From Heloderma charlesbogerti (lineage: Eukaryota; Chordata; Lepidosauria; Squamata; Helodermatidae), in the NCBI GenBank assembly GCA_026122225.1, contig JANEZZ010001470.1, forward strand, positions 558,001-622,000: a DNA stretch of 64,000 nucleotides, read 5' to 3'. Numbering within the stretch: position 1 is the first letter of the stretch; each line of letters starts with the position of its first letter. Shown here piece by piece: positions 52,092-62,569 of the stretch. The notes under the pieces are model-generated. The model ran no database searches, was not told the origin of the DNA, and saw nothing but the letters and a program-made list of their open reading frames with translations. Made by a program: the position numbers and the translations under genes.

Positions 52092-55000
52092 ATGCCGTGC
52101 AGGGCCACCCAAGACGGACAGGTCATGGCAGAGAGTTCTGACAAAATGTGGTCCACTGGAGAAGGAAATGGCAACCCACTCCAGTATTCTTGCCAAGAAA
52201 ACCCCATGGAACGTATCACAAGGCTAAAAGAGATGACGCCGGAAGATGAGCCCCTCGGAAGGTGTCCAGTATACTACCGGGAAAGAGCAGAGGGAATTTC
52301 CAAGTAGCGCCAGAAAGAGTGAAGCGGCTGGGCCAAAGCCGAAAGGACACCCAGATGTGGATGTGTCTAGTGGTGAAAAGAAAATCTGATGCTGTAAAGA
52401 ACAATATTGCTTAGGAACCTGGAATGTAAGATCAATGAATCAAGGTAAGCTGGAGGTGGTCAGACATGAGATGGCAAGATGGAACATCGACATCTTGGGA
52501 ATCAGCGAACTAAAATGGACAGGCATGGGCGAATTTAATTCAGGTGACCATTCTATCTACTACTGTGGGCAAAAATCCCTTAGAAGAAATGGAGTAGCAC
52601 TCACAGTCAACAAAAGGGTGGGAAAAGCAGTACTGGGGTACAATCTCAAAAACGATAGAATGATCTCAGTACAAATCCAAGGCAAACCATTCAACATCAC
52701 AGTAATTCAAGTCTATGCCCCAACCACTGAGGCCAAAGAAAGTGAGATTGATAGGTTAGGTTCTATGAAGACCTACAACACCTTCTAGAACTAACACCAA
52801 AAAAAGATGTCCTTTTCATCATAGGGGATTGGAATGCGAAAGCAGGAAGTCAAGAAATCACCGGTATAACAGGCAAGCATGGCCTTGGTGTACAAAATGA
52901 AGGCTAATCGAGGCTAATCGACAAAGGCTAATCGAGTTTTGCCAAGAGAACACACTGATCATAGCAAACACTCTTTTCCAACAGCACAAGAGGCAACTCT
53001 ACACATGGACATCACCAGATGGTCAATATCGAAATCAGATTGATGATGTCCTTTGCAGCCAAAGATGGAGAAGCTCTATACAGTCAGTAAAAACAAGACC
53101 TGGAGCTGACTGTGGCTCAGATCATGAGCTTCTTATTGCACAATTTTGGCTTAAATTGAAGAACGTAGGGAAAACCACTAAACCATTCAGGTATGACCTA
53201 AATCATATCCCTTATGAATATACAGTGGAGGTGAGGAATAGATTTAAGGGATTAGACCTGATAGACAGAGTGCCTGAGGAACTATGGATGGAGGTCCGTA
53301 ACATTGTTCAGGAGGCAGTAACTAAATCCATCCCAAAGAAAAAGAAATGCAAGAAAGCAAAGTGGCTGTCTGATGAGGCTTTACAAGTAGCTGAGGAAAG
53401 AAGGGAAGCGAAAAGCAAGGGAGAAAGGGGAAGATATACCCAACTGAATGCAGATTTCCAGAAAATAGCAAGGAGAGACAAGAGGGCCTTCTTAAATGAA
53501 CAATGCAAAGAAATCAAGGAAAACAATAGAATGGGAAAGACTAGAGATCTCTTCAAGATTAGAGTTAGAGTGTTGGACTGGGTTAGAGTGTTAGACTGGG
53601 ACTGGAGAGATCCGGGTTCTAGTCCCTGCTCAGCCATGGAAGCTCACTGGGTGACTTTGGGCCAGTCACAGACTCTCAGCCCGACCCACCTCACAGGGTT
53701 GTTGTTGTGAGGAAAAAATGGAGGTGAAGGAGGACTAAGTATGCCACCTTGGGTTCCTTAAGGAGGAAAAAAGGTGGGATATCAATGTAATTAATTAATT
53801 ATTAAGATAATTGGAGATCTCAAGAGAACATTTTGTGCAAAGATGGGCATGATAAAGGACAAAGAAGGCAGGGACCTAACAGAAGCAGATCAGATTAAGA
53901 AGAGGTGGAAAGAATACACAGAAGAACTATACAGGAAAGATCTGAATGTCCCTGATAGCCATGATAGTGCAGTCACTGAACTTGAGCCGGACATCCTAGA
54001 GAGTGAAGTCAAGTGGGCCTTAGGAAGCATTACTAACAACAAAGCTAGCGGAGATGACAGTATTCCAGCTGAGCTATTTAAGATCCTAAAAGATGATGCT
54101 GTTAAAGTGCTGCACTCAATATGCCAACAAATTTCGAACACTCAACAATGGCCACAAGACTGGAAAAGGTCAGTTTACATTCCAGTTCCAAAGAAGGGCA
54201 ATGCCAAAGAGTGTTCAAACTACCGTACAATTGCGCTCATTTCACATGCCAGCAAGGTTATGCTCAAAATCCTACAAGCTAGGCTTCAGCAGTATGTGAA
54301 CCGAGAACTACCGGAAGTACAAGCTGGTTTTCGAAGAGGCAAAGGAACTAGAGATCAAATCGCCAACATTCGCTGGATCATGGAGAAGGCAAGAGAATTC
54401 CAGAAAAATGTCTATTTCTGCTTCATTGACTACGCTAAAGCCTTTGCTTGTGTGGATCACAACAAACTGTGGCAAATTCTTAAAGAGATGGGAGTACCAG
54501 ACCACCTTACCTGTCTCCTGAGAAACCTGTACAAGGGTCAAGAAGCAACAGTAAGAACCAGACATGGAACAACCAATTGGTTGAAAATTGGGAAAGGAGT
54601 ACGACAAGGCTGTATATTGTCACCCTCCTTATTTAATTTATATGCAGAGTACATCATGAGAAACGCCGGGTTGGATGAATCACAGGTCGGAATTAAGATT
54701 GCCGGGAGAATTATCAACAACCTCAGATACGCAGACGATACCACCCTAATGGCAGAAAGCGAAGAGGATCTAAAGAGCCTCTTGTTGAGGAGGAAAGTGG
54801 AGAGTGCAAAAGCTGGTTTGAAACTCAACATGAAAAAAACGAAGATCATGGCATCTGGCCCCATCACTTCCTGGCATATAGAAGGGGAAGACATGGAAGC
54901 AGTGACAGATTTTATTTTCTTGGGCTCCAAGATCACTGCAGACGGTGACTGTAGCCATGAAATTAAAAGACGCTTGCTCCTTGGGAGGAAAGCTATGGCA

Positions 55001-55487
55001 AACCTAGACAGCATAGTAAGAAGCAGAGAGAGGCATCACCTTGCCGACAAAGGTTCGTATAATCAAAGCTATGGTTTTCCCAGTAGCAACGTATGGCTGT
55101 GAGAGCTGGACTATAAGGAAGGCTGAGTGCCGAAGAATTGATGCTTTCGAACTGTGGTGCTGGAGAAGACTCTTACGAGTCCCCTGGACTGCAAGGAGGT
55201 CAAATCAGTCCATCCTAAAGGAAATCAACCCGGACTGCTCAATGGAAGGACAGTTACTGAAGCTGAAGCTCAAATATTTCAGCCACCTAATGCGAAGAGA
55301 AAAGTCACTGGAAAAGACCCTGATGCTGGGAAAGACTGAAGGCAAAAGGAGAAGGGGACGGCAGAGGATGAGATGGCTAGATAGCATCACCAATGCAATG
55401 AATATGAACTTGAGCACACTCTGGGAGAGAGCGGAGGACAGGAAGGCCTGGCATGCTATGGGTTCACGAAGAGTCAGACACGACTGA
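52092..55487 (+). pseudogene. BovB ORF, endonuclease and reverse transcriptase, several breaks
   Basis: Segments in order: 52435-52788 (MNQGKLEVVRHEMARWN, ILGISELKWTGMGEF, VIQVYAPTTE), a 5-base insertion near 52757, further endonuclease with ATAGGGGATTGGAATG (GDWN) and GATCATGAGCTTCTT (DHEL) out of frame, and a tripled AGGCTAATCG near 52902-52933. Then 53156-53560, the SINE, and 53843-55102 with the RT: AGFRRGKGTRDQ, FIDYAKAFACVDHNKLW, VRQGCILSPSLFNLYAEY and LRYADDTTLMAESEED. After a frameshift near 55030, 55041-55487 holds the C-terminal domain. The RT domain is intact in one frame. Confidence 0.88.
53560..53803 (+). repeat. tRNA-derived SINE inserted in BovB
   Basis: GGTTCTAGTCCCTGC is the B box, and GTGACTTTGGGCCAGTCACA and CACCTCACAGGGTTGTTG match 22236-22484. 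The head is partly duplicated (TTAGAGTGTTGGACTGGG, then TTAGAGTGTTAGACTGGG). AAGAT lies on each side (53555-53559 and 53804-53808), a short target duplication. Confidence 0.85.
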
Positions 55488-55540
55488 ACGACTGAACAAC
55501 AACATGCTATTCTTGTATTCTTACTGGATTTACCCAAGGA

Positions 55541-56632
55541 AGCAAAACAGAGTTGTAGCAAAGCACATGCTGGAAGAACCTGCTGAATCAAAGGGTACAT
55601 TGACAGAGCCAAATTCAGTCCTAGAGCTGCTCCAGAATTATTTTGTGCTTGCATGCTGGCCTAACAGTAAGCGCAGGTCAAGCTGGTGATCAGCTGGCAA
55701 ATATGGGCTGACGTTGGCTCCACAAAAACTACAGAGGAAGCTCTTCTGTGTGTCTACCATCGTGCTGTGAGTTTGCTACATGATTGGAAAGTACACACAG
55801 CATGAATTGGCTGTAAATTGGGCTCAGCTAGACTATGGTCATTTAAGACTACAAAAAGGCCTCAAACATTCCAAAATAAATAGCTTGTTTAGTACTTCAT
55901 GTAGTAGATTTTTTTCCCCCTGCAAGTTGTCAGTACCCTCTCCACTCCTACAAATACTCTGAACTGCTCAGTTGGGACACTTAGGGTAAACATTAACATG
56001 TAACAGAACAAAGCAAAAATAATAATTTTTGCACTGACCCTGGCTGCACACCAGGCAAAAACTGCTATTTGTGTAAGTATCCTAAGATTTTTATTTACCA
56101 ATAATAACAGTGGACTTTCAAGTATTTAATGACATATGTCAGCACAAATCCAAGATCATAAATAAAGCGTTGTCCTAATGCACAATTAAAATAATATTCT
56201 GTTAACATGCCACAGGATTTGAATGAATAGCAAAGGACAATATATAGATTTAAAAAGCATTGCCTGGATAGTCAAGAAACAAACTAAATTCATGGTGACA
56301 GTCATGTTAGAAGCTAAAGTACATGTTTGTTAAAACCAGGGATGCTTCTGAATCTACACACAGACACACACACACACAGTGAAAGTCCCTCCAGATGTAC
56401 TGGTTCCAAATGACCTTGTCCTGGTCATAGACCGTAACCAAGCTGTTTGCTTTTTGCAATTCTTCCAGTTTACATTTCACAGATTTGTCAAGACTGCCGC
56501 ACAACACCCAGTGTTCCTTTTGTTTGTGTCCATTTCTTTTTCTCCCCCCACCCCCATTTAGGCAAGCAACATGCGCATTAAAACAGCAGGCGCCTTTTCT
56601 TTTTTGATAACTGTTTAGGGGCTGAAAGAATT
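55541..56632. other. No recognisable gene
   Basis: Unique-looking AT-rich sequence with a CA tract near 56358-56379. Short frames only. Confidence 0.4.
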
Positions 56633-56835
56633 CATAGGAACATAGAAGGTTGCCTTATACTGAGTCAGGCCATGGGTCCATCTAGCCAGTATTGTTGACA
56701 CTGTGTGGCAGCAGCTCTCCAGGATTTCAGGCAGGAGTTTTTCCAGTCCTACCTGGAGGAGATGCTGCAGATTGAACCTGGGACTTTCTGCATACAAAGC
56801 ATGTGCTCTACCACTGAGCTATGGCCTGGCCCAAG
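56633..56835 (-). repeat. tRNA-derived SINE, reverse, complete
   Basis: Reads on minus as a head with GCTCAGTGGTAGAGCACATG, a B-box-like AGGTTCAATCTGC, and a 3' end with GATGGACCCATGGCCTGACT and AGTATAAGGCAACCTTC. Not a tRNA gene because the cloverleaf is not maintained past the B box. Confidence 0.75.
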
Positions 56836-57554
56836 CTACATAACAGCCCCAATACAGAAGAAAGCTGCCACTACCCTCCTAAGCACCTGAGGAGCTGAAA
56901 CAGGGATAAAGGCAGTGTACTATATCTATAGATGGCCAGATAGAAAAAGCTGTCCTGTTGGTACTGCATGTAAAATGGCCTCCTGTCCCCTTCCCTTTTG
57001 GCCAGTCCTTGAGATCCTAATGAAGATATGGAGCCTGTTTGGCTCCCATAACGTGTCTGCTACCTGTCATTGGACAGGATCAGCACACTAGTCCTCATGC
57101 CCCCACCCCAAAGACTATAAACCACTGCTGACTTTTCAAATGAGAAAAACAGAGTACAGTTCTCTATTTACGTGTGTGTCATTTTTCCATTTCACTGAAA
57201 AAGAACTAGAAATATGAGTTAAACCAAGCATGCCTGTTGGCGCTGTGGCTCACCTCGTTAAGCCCTCCCCTTCTAAGTCAAAATCTGTGGACCTGAGTCC
57301 CGGTCTGGTCTTTTCTGGTTTTGGCTCTACCGTACAGTTAACACTGTCAATACAATTTAAAACTTAACATTCATTGTTACAGGCATGCGTTTCCGTTATC
57401 AACTTTGATGGAAACATTTGGAGAAAAATAGAAAACTTTGCAGGCAGAAGGATTCTGCCCCAAACTCAAGTGTTTGGATGGCAGAGAAACACTTCCAAGG
57501 GCTTACTGTTGCATAAAGTTGAATGCAAGGCTTAAATTCTACCAACATTTAAAT
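56836..57554. other. No recognisable gene
   Basis: Unique-looking sequence. A faint tRNA-like stretch at 57238-57305 (GGCGCTGTGGCTCACCTCG) may be another decayed SINE. Confidence 0.3.
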
Positions 57555-58035
57555 CCCTTAACAGCTTGGAGCCAGGTTATCTGAAGGATCACCTCCTCCC
57601 ATATGTGCCTGCCTGGACCTTAAGATCATCCTCAGCAGCCCTCCTCCGTGAGCCCCTGCCAAAGGAAGTGAGGCGGGTGGCTCCTATGAGGAGGGCTTCT
57701 TCTGCTGTGGCACCTCGGCTGTGGAATGAGCTCCCTAGCGAGGTTCGCCTGGCACCTACATTGTATTCCTTCTGGTGCCAGGTGAAGACCTTTTTATTTT
57801 CCCAGGCATTTTAGCTTTCTAGACTTTTAGCTTTGCTGTTTTAAATCTGTATTTCAAATTCCTGCACTGCTGCTAGGTTTTATTGTGGTTGTATTGTTAT
57901 ATTGTGGTTTTAAAGTTCTATATATTTTATATTGTTTTACTGTGTGCTGTTTGGTTTTAATTTTTGTGAACCGCCCAGAGAGCTTCAGCTATTAGGTGGT
58001 ATAGAAATGAAATAAATACATAAATACATAAAAAT

Positions 58036-58036
<1 letters not shown>
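57555..58036 (+). repeat. L2-type LINE 3' end
   Basis: Encodes RRASSAVAPRLWNELPSEVR and KTFLFSQAF, the L2 ORF2 C-terminus. A long 3' UTR follows, with GTGAACCGCCCAGAGAGCTT and an AATAAATACATAAATA tail. Confidence 0.85.
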
Positions 58037-58077
<41 letters not shown>

Positions 58078-58078
58078 G
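58037..58078. repeat. GATA microsatellite
   Basis: About ten perfect GATA units growing from the L2 tail. Confidence 0.95.
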
Positions 58079-60279
58079 GGGGGAGCTGAGAAAGAGTGGC
58101 TTACAACAGTCCTGTAATGATGATGCAGTGTTGTATAGTAGTGATGGCACCAGTAATGACAGTCTAGTGTTATTGCCTCCATCCCTGCAGAGGGGAGGAG
58201 TCCCGAGGCCAAGAGCACATCTTGCAGCCACAAGGTCTTGGCCTTTAAATAAATGGGGAACAATAAGCAGTGGGATCTGAACGAACACGGTGGGACCTTT
58301 CCATTAACTAAAAGGAATGTTAATGAGATCATGCTCAGGGGGGAAATATAATCCCGGGATTTTAATGTGCACCGTCGTGTGTGGCCCTGGCTTGCCTAAA
58401 TGGTAACACAAACACACAAGCAAAAGCAACAGAAAGTTGCAGCAAGCCAGTTTCTGAAATTCATTACAGAAATTCCCCAAGGAAATTCAGAAGACAGAAT
58501 AGAATGCAGGGTAGAGTCAATACATGAAAAAAAAAATCATGCAGTGAAACATGGGAAGTCCATCCACTCCATGCTGAAACAACGTTGGCACTGATAGACA
58601 TTAAATACAGAAATATACTTCAGATTTAAAATGATGAAAATGGGATTTCACTAAATGGCCACAGGTACGAGTGTTTTTAATTTCTGGACAGCCTGGTTAA
58701 ATCTGGGGCCAAATAATCCTCACCTGGTGAAAAAGGGATGTGACAGCATGTGTGCTCTGCAGATGAACATCCTACTTTAAATGGAAAGGATACAGTGTCC
58801 AATGGAAAGGCACTTTGTTCTGGGGGAGCAAGACAATGCAAGAAAGTTACCAGCCTGAGGCTGAGTTCACACATTGAGTTCATCACCCAATAACTGCAGC
58901 ATCCAGTGATGACTTACAGGTGTGACACAGACATCAGACAGCAAATACCATACAAAGAACATTTGTATCACCTCATTTAAGTTCAAATGCAATCATCCTA
59001 GTCCAGTGAGGGTGCTGAGTGGATAGGCTCAGACTTCTTTATGTGAATTCCGGCTGGTCCAGAAACCACATGTGCAAAATGGGGCTGAGAACATGATTTC
59101 CATAATTGGATTCATCCAGCTCTCAAAGTATGACTTCTGTCATTGGGTATGAGCTGTGTGGCCAGCGCTGGAAACAAATGGTTAGTAAGTCCACCTTTGG
59201 CAATGCCTTTCAGTTATTTAGACAGAATCCGGGATCTGCATGCCTGTTTGGATCAGGGCCAGATCTTTTCAGTGGAAGCATTTTGTCCATTGTGTCTCAG
59301 TTACTGAGTGCTGAGGGTGTATCAGAGGGTCAATCGGAACAAGAAGACAGTGAGTTTGAAATCTAAAGTATGTTTTTGGTTAGGACCACACAGGATGTCA
59401 AACCTAGTCATAGGGAATCTCCCTGAGTCAAAAGAATGAGGTTTCAGCTTTCCCAAGCTTCCTGAAAATGAAAATATATAGAAGTATAAAAAATTACATT
59501 TTTATGGGACACCTTTTGATGGTGATGTGAGCTGAAGACTGATGTTTTTAACCCAAGTAAGAAGCTATGGATAAGTCTTCCTGGCATATATCATTTTATA
59601 ATATAACATTTATATGGCATTGGATGGAGTTGTAAGTATGACTCAATATTGCCAGACACAACTGTCAATTTTAAGGGCCTGCAGAAATCCACTTTTTTTC
59701 TTTTCCCTTTCTGTCTTTCCCTATGATTTCCCTGTCTTTTTTTTTTTAATCTCCCCCCCCTCACACACACCCCATCTCATGCCTTTTCTTTCTCTTTTTT
59801 GGCTTTGACTCTCTGACTTTGATTTGTCTCTCATAGCCATTTCCTGCCTCATACTGAGGTAACCAGGCTAATACCATCATCTGACAGAAAGTGGTTTCTC
59901 CATGCAGACTAGCCCTACCAAGAACATTAAAAAAATTGTGACGGGGGTTTGGTGCTGCGCATACAGTCAAGACATAAGCGCAACGCACCTGCATGACACG
60001 CGTACAGCCTAACACGAGCTTCAGCGGGCAAGCAGTATGAAGCCCCACGATTATGTATCTCTTTTTGAGGCTCAGTATCAAACTACCTACAAAATAATTC
60101 CCAAGCCTGAAGATCTTAGTTATGATCCATTTTATGATCCAGAATAATCTATAAAAACAGCTTCTTTCAGTACATTCAGTCTGTACTACAGGAATTACTC
60201 TTTTTAATTCCTAAGCATTTAAAATAGACAAAGAATAGAAGTTAATTTTTAAAGTGATATTTAAAATACAAATCATTAC
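58079..60279. other. No recognisable gene; downstream of EPM2A
   Basis: Unique-looking sequence with T-rich tracts near 59738. The frame at 59106-59366 has no recognisable domain. No repeat family was recognised. Confidence 0.4.
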
Positions 60280-60297
60280 ACATATTGTAAGATACAT

Positions 60298-60303
60298 TTT
60301 TAT
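60298..60303 (-). terminator. Candidate polyadenylation signal AATAAA for EPM2A
   Basis: TTTATT on plus is AATAAA on minus. It is the first such hexamer downstream of the EPM2A stop. The function is inferred from position. Confidence 0.4.
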
Positions 60304-60437
60304 TCATGCGTCACAAACAAATGTGCTGATCTAGACAGAGGAATACACAAAGTCCTTGTTTTTCTCATTAATTCCCACTTCATTACAATTCCCATTTGTC
60401 AAAGACTCTGATATAGGTTCCCTTTGAAACGATCAAT

Positions 60438-60505
60438 TTTTAAAAAATATTTACTTATATCCCAGCTTTTCCCCCAATACTGGGACTCAAGGCAGCTTGA
60501 GTAAT
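60438..60505 (-). repeat. LINE or SINE tail remnant, reverse
   Basis: ATTTACTTATATCCCAGCTT and GGGACTCAAGGCAGCTTGAG form the inverted end of a common reptile retroposon tail. Confidence 0.5.
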
Positions 60506-61177
60506 AATCCAGACTACCCAGGTGTGTGCACGTGTGTGTGTGAAGTCTGTTCAGGGGTATTAGTTTGTAACAGCTTTCTTTGTGAACCAGTCTTCTACCT
60601 GTTCAAGTGTTTTTTCTTTGTTCACACACTTCACATCACCCATCTCTATTATGATATGAGGATCTCGTTGAGTGAGGAGTGGACTAGGAAGTTTAGAAGC
60701 TTCACCCTGATCTGCCTAGGGGGCATCCATCCTTTTCCATAGCCGGATGAACAGAACCAGGTGCTAAAATTGCCTTTCCTCCCGGTTCAGATTCCTGTGT
60801 GCGTGTGCATGGTGTTGTTCTTGAGTCCTATTAGAAAATCTATGATACTGTTGATCAATTGTTTGTAAAGGAGAAGAGGAGCTGGATTTAGTTCCCCTTG
60901 CTTCCCTGCCCAAATAGTTAATCAATGTGCCAAACAGTTAATCAATGTGATTACTCCTTTCTTAACATGGCTGCACAATCGTTGTCCTGACTGCTGCATG
61001 TTCTGTCAAACTAGAGTCCTAATGCTTATTGTTTGGGGAAAATCAAAATGCAATCAGAAAGCACCATTCACATCATCCCACCATTTCCTCAGGCAGTGAT
61101 GCCATTTTTGGAGCCAGATTCATGATTTCTCAAGAGCGTGGGTTGGACAGCACTTCTAATGGTTTCTTCTTTTTCTG

Positions 61178-61452
61178 CTAAGGCTTGTAAGAGGAACGAA
61201 GAGGTCCAAATTTCTGAAAGAAATCCTCCTCGGCACGCACCAGAGCTTCTTCATCGATGTAGACAGCTGCTCTCCTGGAGGCCACAAAATACTGCACTTT
61301 CCTCAAGTTCCATCCCAGCACATATTTTAACCAGCCACAGATGGCAGCTGTGGACCTGCCAACACCAGCATTGCAATGAACGTAGACAGTGTGCCCGTTC
61401 TCCAGCAACCCATGTAGGAGACAGACAGCCTGAGGCAACATCTGTACTCTAC
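61178..61452 (-). CDS. EPM2A: EPM2A (laforin), last coding exon
   Basis: The exon encodes [20 protein letters not shown], then [35 protein letters not shown] and EDFFQKFG, the C-terminal part of laforin. Laforin is a dual-specificity phosphatase that removes phosphate from glycogen and is mutated in Lafora disease. HCNAGVGRS is the phosphatase signature (H-C-x5-R-S) with the nucleophilic Cys and the binding Arg. The acceptor AG is at 61454-61453 (minus), preceded by TTTTTAATCCT. Two bases then complete a split Gly codon, and the frame runs 90 codons to TAG at 61180-61178. This length and phase fit the mammalian last exon from memory. Exons 1-3, including the CBM20 starch-binding domain, are not in the window. 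Confidence 0.93.
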
Positions 61453-61678
61453 CTAGGATTAAAAACAGGACATTTGTCAAAGGAGCACCTCCTCCCCAAA
61501 AGAAGAGATTAGAAAGAGTGGCAGCAGGGTGTTTAAAAAAAATTTTTGTTTTTTTTTTTGCGTTAAAATCATTGTCCTAGAAAGGGCTAGATTTCATTTG
61601 CAGGAATTTTTCATTGGTAAAAAAAAGGAAAAGAATGCTTTTTTGCTCTTGTGAACTATAATTAAAGATTGCTTTGCA

Positions 61679-61836
61679 GCAGCCTTCTCCAACCCGATAT
61701 ATACCAAATAGCTTCTGCCCCCCGCAAGATATTTGTCTTCAAGTCCTATCATCCTCAACATAACCAAATGCTGATGGGGGATGCTGGAAGTTGTAGTCTT
61801 CTAACACATCTGGAGGGAACCAGATTGGGGAAAACT
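61679..61836. repeat. Short hAT-like palindromic MITE in EPM2A intron 3
   Basis: Arms GCCTTCTCCAACCCGAT and CCAGATTGGGGAAAA around a GATGGGGGATGCTGGAAG centre. Flanks GCTTTGCA (61671-61678) and GCTTTACA (61837-61844) match at 7 of 8 positions. Confidence 0.75.
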
Positions 61837-62267
61837 GCTTTACAGCAGTGACAGATCAGAGGTCTGCAGAAACAAAGGATTTTCCGTTCTTCAGTTTGTG
61901 GGTCCTAAAGCGATCCTTTGCCCTGCCTATAGAGACCATATCAGGTGCTTAGCCCTCCTGATATAAGTGGGCCTTAAGTGAGAAAAACTGTGTGCTGGAT
62001 TGCAGGCTGTTAGACAAGTGCTAGGCAATTCTCTATCAACACAACAGGTCCCATGAAACCAGGAGTGGACAACCTTTGTACTGCCAAGGGTTGCGTTCCC
62101 TCACCTGAAATCTGTTGGGAGCCACGCTCTGGGCAGAGCCAGAGTGGGTAAGATCAGGACGAGTGGGGCCAGAGTGAGCACTGGGTGGGACAAGGCCCCT
62201 ATCTATCCATTTACAAATACCCCACACCAATTCAGCACACAGACACACTTATTATGCACACACCAGT

Positions 62268-62268
<1 letters not shown>

Positions 62269-62331
<63 letters not shown>
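62269..62331. repeat. Compound CT / CA / GA microsatellite
   Basis: CT run, then CA run, then GA run. The outer CT and GA runs are reverse complements and could form a hairpin. Confidence 0.95.
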
Positions 62332-62393
62332 CTGGTTCTACTCTTTGCTCAGAAAGAGATGGGGCTGCATCCTCCCCAGCCGGCCAGGGACAC

Positions 62394-62569
62394 CAGTGGA
62401 GGCTGATGGCTCCAATGTCAGTGGGGCGATCAATCCACTCCAGGTTTCAGTCAGAACCAGTCAGAACTCTAAAGGAGTTGGGCAGCTTCTTTAGATTTCC
62501 AACTGGTTCTGACTGAAACCTGGAGCGGATTTACCGCCCCACCGACATCGGCGCCACCAGCCTCCACTG
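62394..62569. mobile_element. Palindromic hAT-like MITE in EPM2A intron 3
   Basis: 176 bp, CAGTGGAGGCTGATGG ... CCAGCCTCCACTG, with long arms (CCAGGTTTCAGTCAGAACCA / TGGTTCTGACTGAAACCTGG). Flanks AGGGACAC (62386-62393) and ACGGACAC (62570-62577) match at 7 of 8, consistent with a hAT target duplication. Confidence 0.85.

Larger units (their letters stand above)
52027..55503 (+). mobile_element. BovB (RTE-clade) LINE, copy 2, near full length
   Basis: Starts CCCCTTCATGGATCACTGCC and ends AGTCAGACACGACTGAACGA with CTGAACAACA. Flanks ATGCTGTTCTT (52016-52026) and ATGCTATTCTT (55504-55514) form an 11-bp target duplication with one mismatch. A SINE is inserted at 53560-53803. It keeps the endonuclease region missing from the first copy. 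Confidence 0.95.
60280..61177 (-). other. EPM2A: Probable EPM2A 3' untranslated region
   Basis: Lies directly downstream of the stop codon on the minus strand. The first canonical AATAAA downstream on that strand is at 60303-60298, which would give a UTR of about 0.9 kb. An LINE or SINE tail remnant (reverse, 60438-60505: TTATATCCCAGCTTTTCCCC) is embedded. The cleavage site is inferred only. Confidence 0.4.

Noticed and set aside
57238..57305. A tRNA-like sequence
   Set aside because: Only the first part resembles a tRNA head. The rest does not fold convincingly, so it is at best a decayed SINE.
59106..59366. An 86-codon plus-strand frame with a Ser-rich start and acidic end
   Set aside because: No family recognised. 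A frame of this length is expected by chance in 64 kb.
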